Assembly (NCBI RefSeq): GCF_024979255.1
Contig: NZ_JANLCN010000016.1
Coordinates: 38,378 to 102,377, forward strand
Reading direction: 5' to 3'
Origin: Herbiconiux moechotypicola
GTDB lineage: Bacteria > Actinomycetota > Actinomycetes > Actinomycetales > Microbacteriaceae
Length of the DNA: 64,000 nucleotides
Shown: in pieces, positions 63,822-64,000 of the stretch
Layout: each line of letters begins with the position of its first letter
Numbering within the stretch: position 1 is the stretch's first letter
Notes under the pieces: model-generated
Seen by the model: the letters and a program-made list of their open reading frames with translations, nothing else
Databases searched by the model: none
Told to the model about the DNA's origin: nothing
Position numbers and translations under genes: made by a program

Positions 63822-63883
63822 CCGCGACCCGCCAGTAATCCTCCTCTCCCGGGTGTCGGGGAAGGATTTCTGGCGGATCGCGG
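63822..63883. terminator. Long terminator hairpin after glycerol kinase gene
   Basis: CCGCGACCCGCCAGTAATCC at 63822-63841 pairs with GGATTTCTGGCGGATCGCGG at 63864-63883 with two mismatches around a 22-nt loop. It lies just downstream of the glpK stop on the minus strand and before the proline-rich protein gene promoter region. Confidence 0.75.
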
Positions 63884-63903
63884 CTCAGGGGATGCGCGTG
63901 GGG

Positions 63904-64000
63904 TTACTGCACGTCCTCGTCTACCCAGTCAAGGGTTTTGGTGACGGCTTTCTTCCAGTTGCGGAGTTGGCGGTCGCGTTCGGAGGCATCCATCTGGGGG
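63904..64000 (-). CDS. glpK: Glycerol kinase, C-terminal end only
   Basis: The last 31 or so codons before TAA at 63904 read SERDRQLRNWKKAVTKTLDW followed by VDEDVQ. RNWKKAVTKT is the characteristic C-terminal end of actinobacterial glycerol kinases (GlpK). The rest of the gene lies beyond the window. The enzyme would phosphorylate glycerol to sn-glycerol 3-phosphate in the cytoplasm. Confidence 0.8.
   Translation of the reverse strand, partial: PQMDASERDRQLRNWKKAVTKTLDWVDEDVQ

Overview
The window is one contiguous stretch of a very GC-rich chromosome (roughly 70% by eye) in which most neighbouring same-strand genes are separated by ATGA or GTGA overlaps. The block DUF177-rpmF-rnc-mutM, coenzyme F420 biosynthesis genes (cofD, a fused fbiC), an XdhC/MocA-type molybdenum accessory pair and many ABC importers point to an actinobacterium. 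A member of the Microbacteriaceae is my best guess, but that is inference. I saw no rRNA, tRNA, CRISPR, phage or insertion-sequence genes. No gene-free stretch exceeds 300 bp.

Layout. 1-7.9 kb: a GntR-controlled carbohydrate-type island with a truncated FAD oxidoreductase, a DapA/NanA-family aldolase, a MalF/MalG-type importer and two divergent sialidase-like proteins. 7.9-9.5 kb: a LysG/ArgP regulator with a LysE exporter. 9.6-13.5 kb: 8-oxoguanine deaminase-like enzyme, XdhC, and a divergent paralogous amidohydrolase that has lost metal ligands. 13.6-22.5 kb: a ferredoxin-type reductase and cupin regulator, divergent from a seven-gene catabolic operon (CodA-like deaminase, ABC importer, FAD oxidase, creatininase-family hydrolase, PNPOx-like flavoprotein) that I cannot assign to a known pathway. 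22.5-25.9 kb: a SHOCT membrane protein, a 2-oxoacid decarboxylase and an odd methylene-THF-reductase-like protein.

26-34.2 kb is urate catabolism: allantoinase, urate oxidase, HIU hydrolase, OHCU decarboxylase, allantoate amidohydrolase, ureidoglycine aminotransferase and an RpiR-type regulator with candidate operators. A secreted Ig-like protein follows. Next, at 36-38.7 kb, come a fused AtzH/HpxZ-AtzE/HpxY-type amidase and an acetamidase/formamidase, which may handle the end of the same pathway. 38.8-42.2 kb holds a DUF1275 protein and the housekeeping block mutM-rnc-rpmF-DUF177.

42.3-53.3 kb is a second nitrogen-heterocycle island. One eight-gene minus-strand operon encodes beta-ureidopropionase, dihydropyrimidinase/hydantoinase, an F420-type LLM oxidoreductase, a four-gene NMT1/THI5-type importer and an omega-aminotransferase. 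It is faced by a MocR-type regulator. No iron-sulfur dihydropyrimidine dehydrogenase is visible, so the LLM enzyme may provide the reductive step. F420 genes lie close by (cofD at 55 kb, fbiC at 59 kb). The rest holds a FitAB-like toxin-antitoxin pair, a guanine deaminase with a tandem-ABM membrane protein, a two-domain VOC protein, a proline-rich membrane protein and the 3' end of a glycerol kinase gene.

Together the window looks like a nitrogen-scavenging region: guanine and 8-oxoguanine deamination, urate to ureidoglycine, pyrimidine or hydantoin ring opening, and at least one heterocycle route of unknown substrate.
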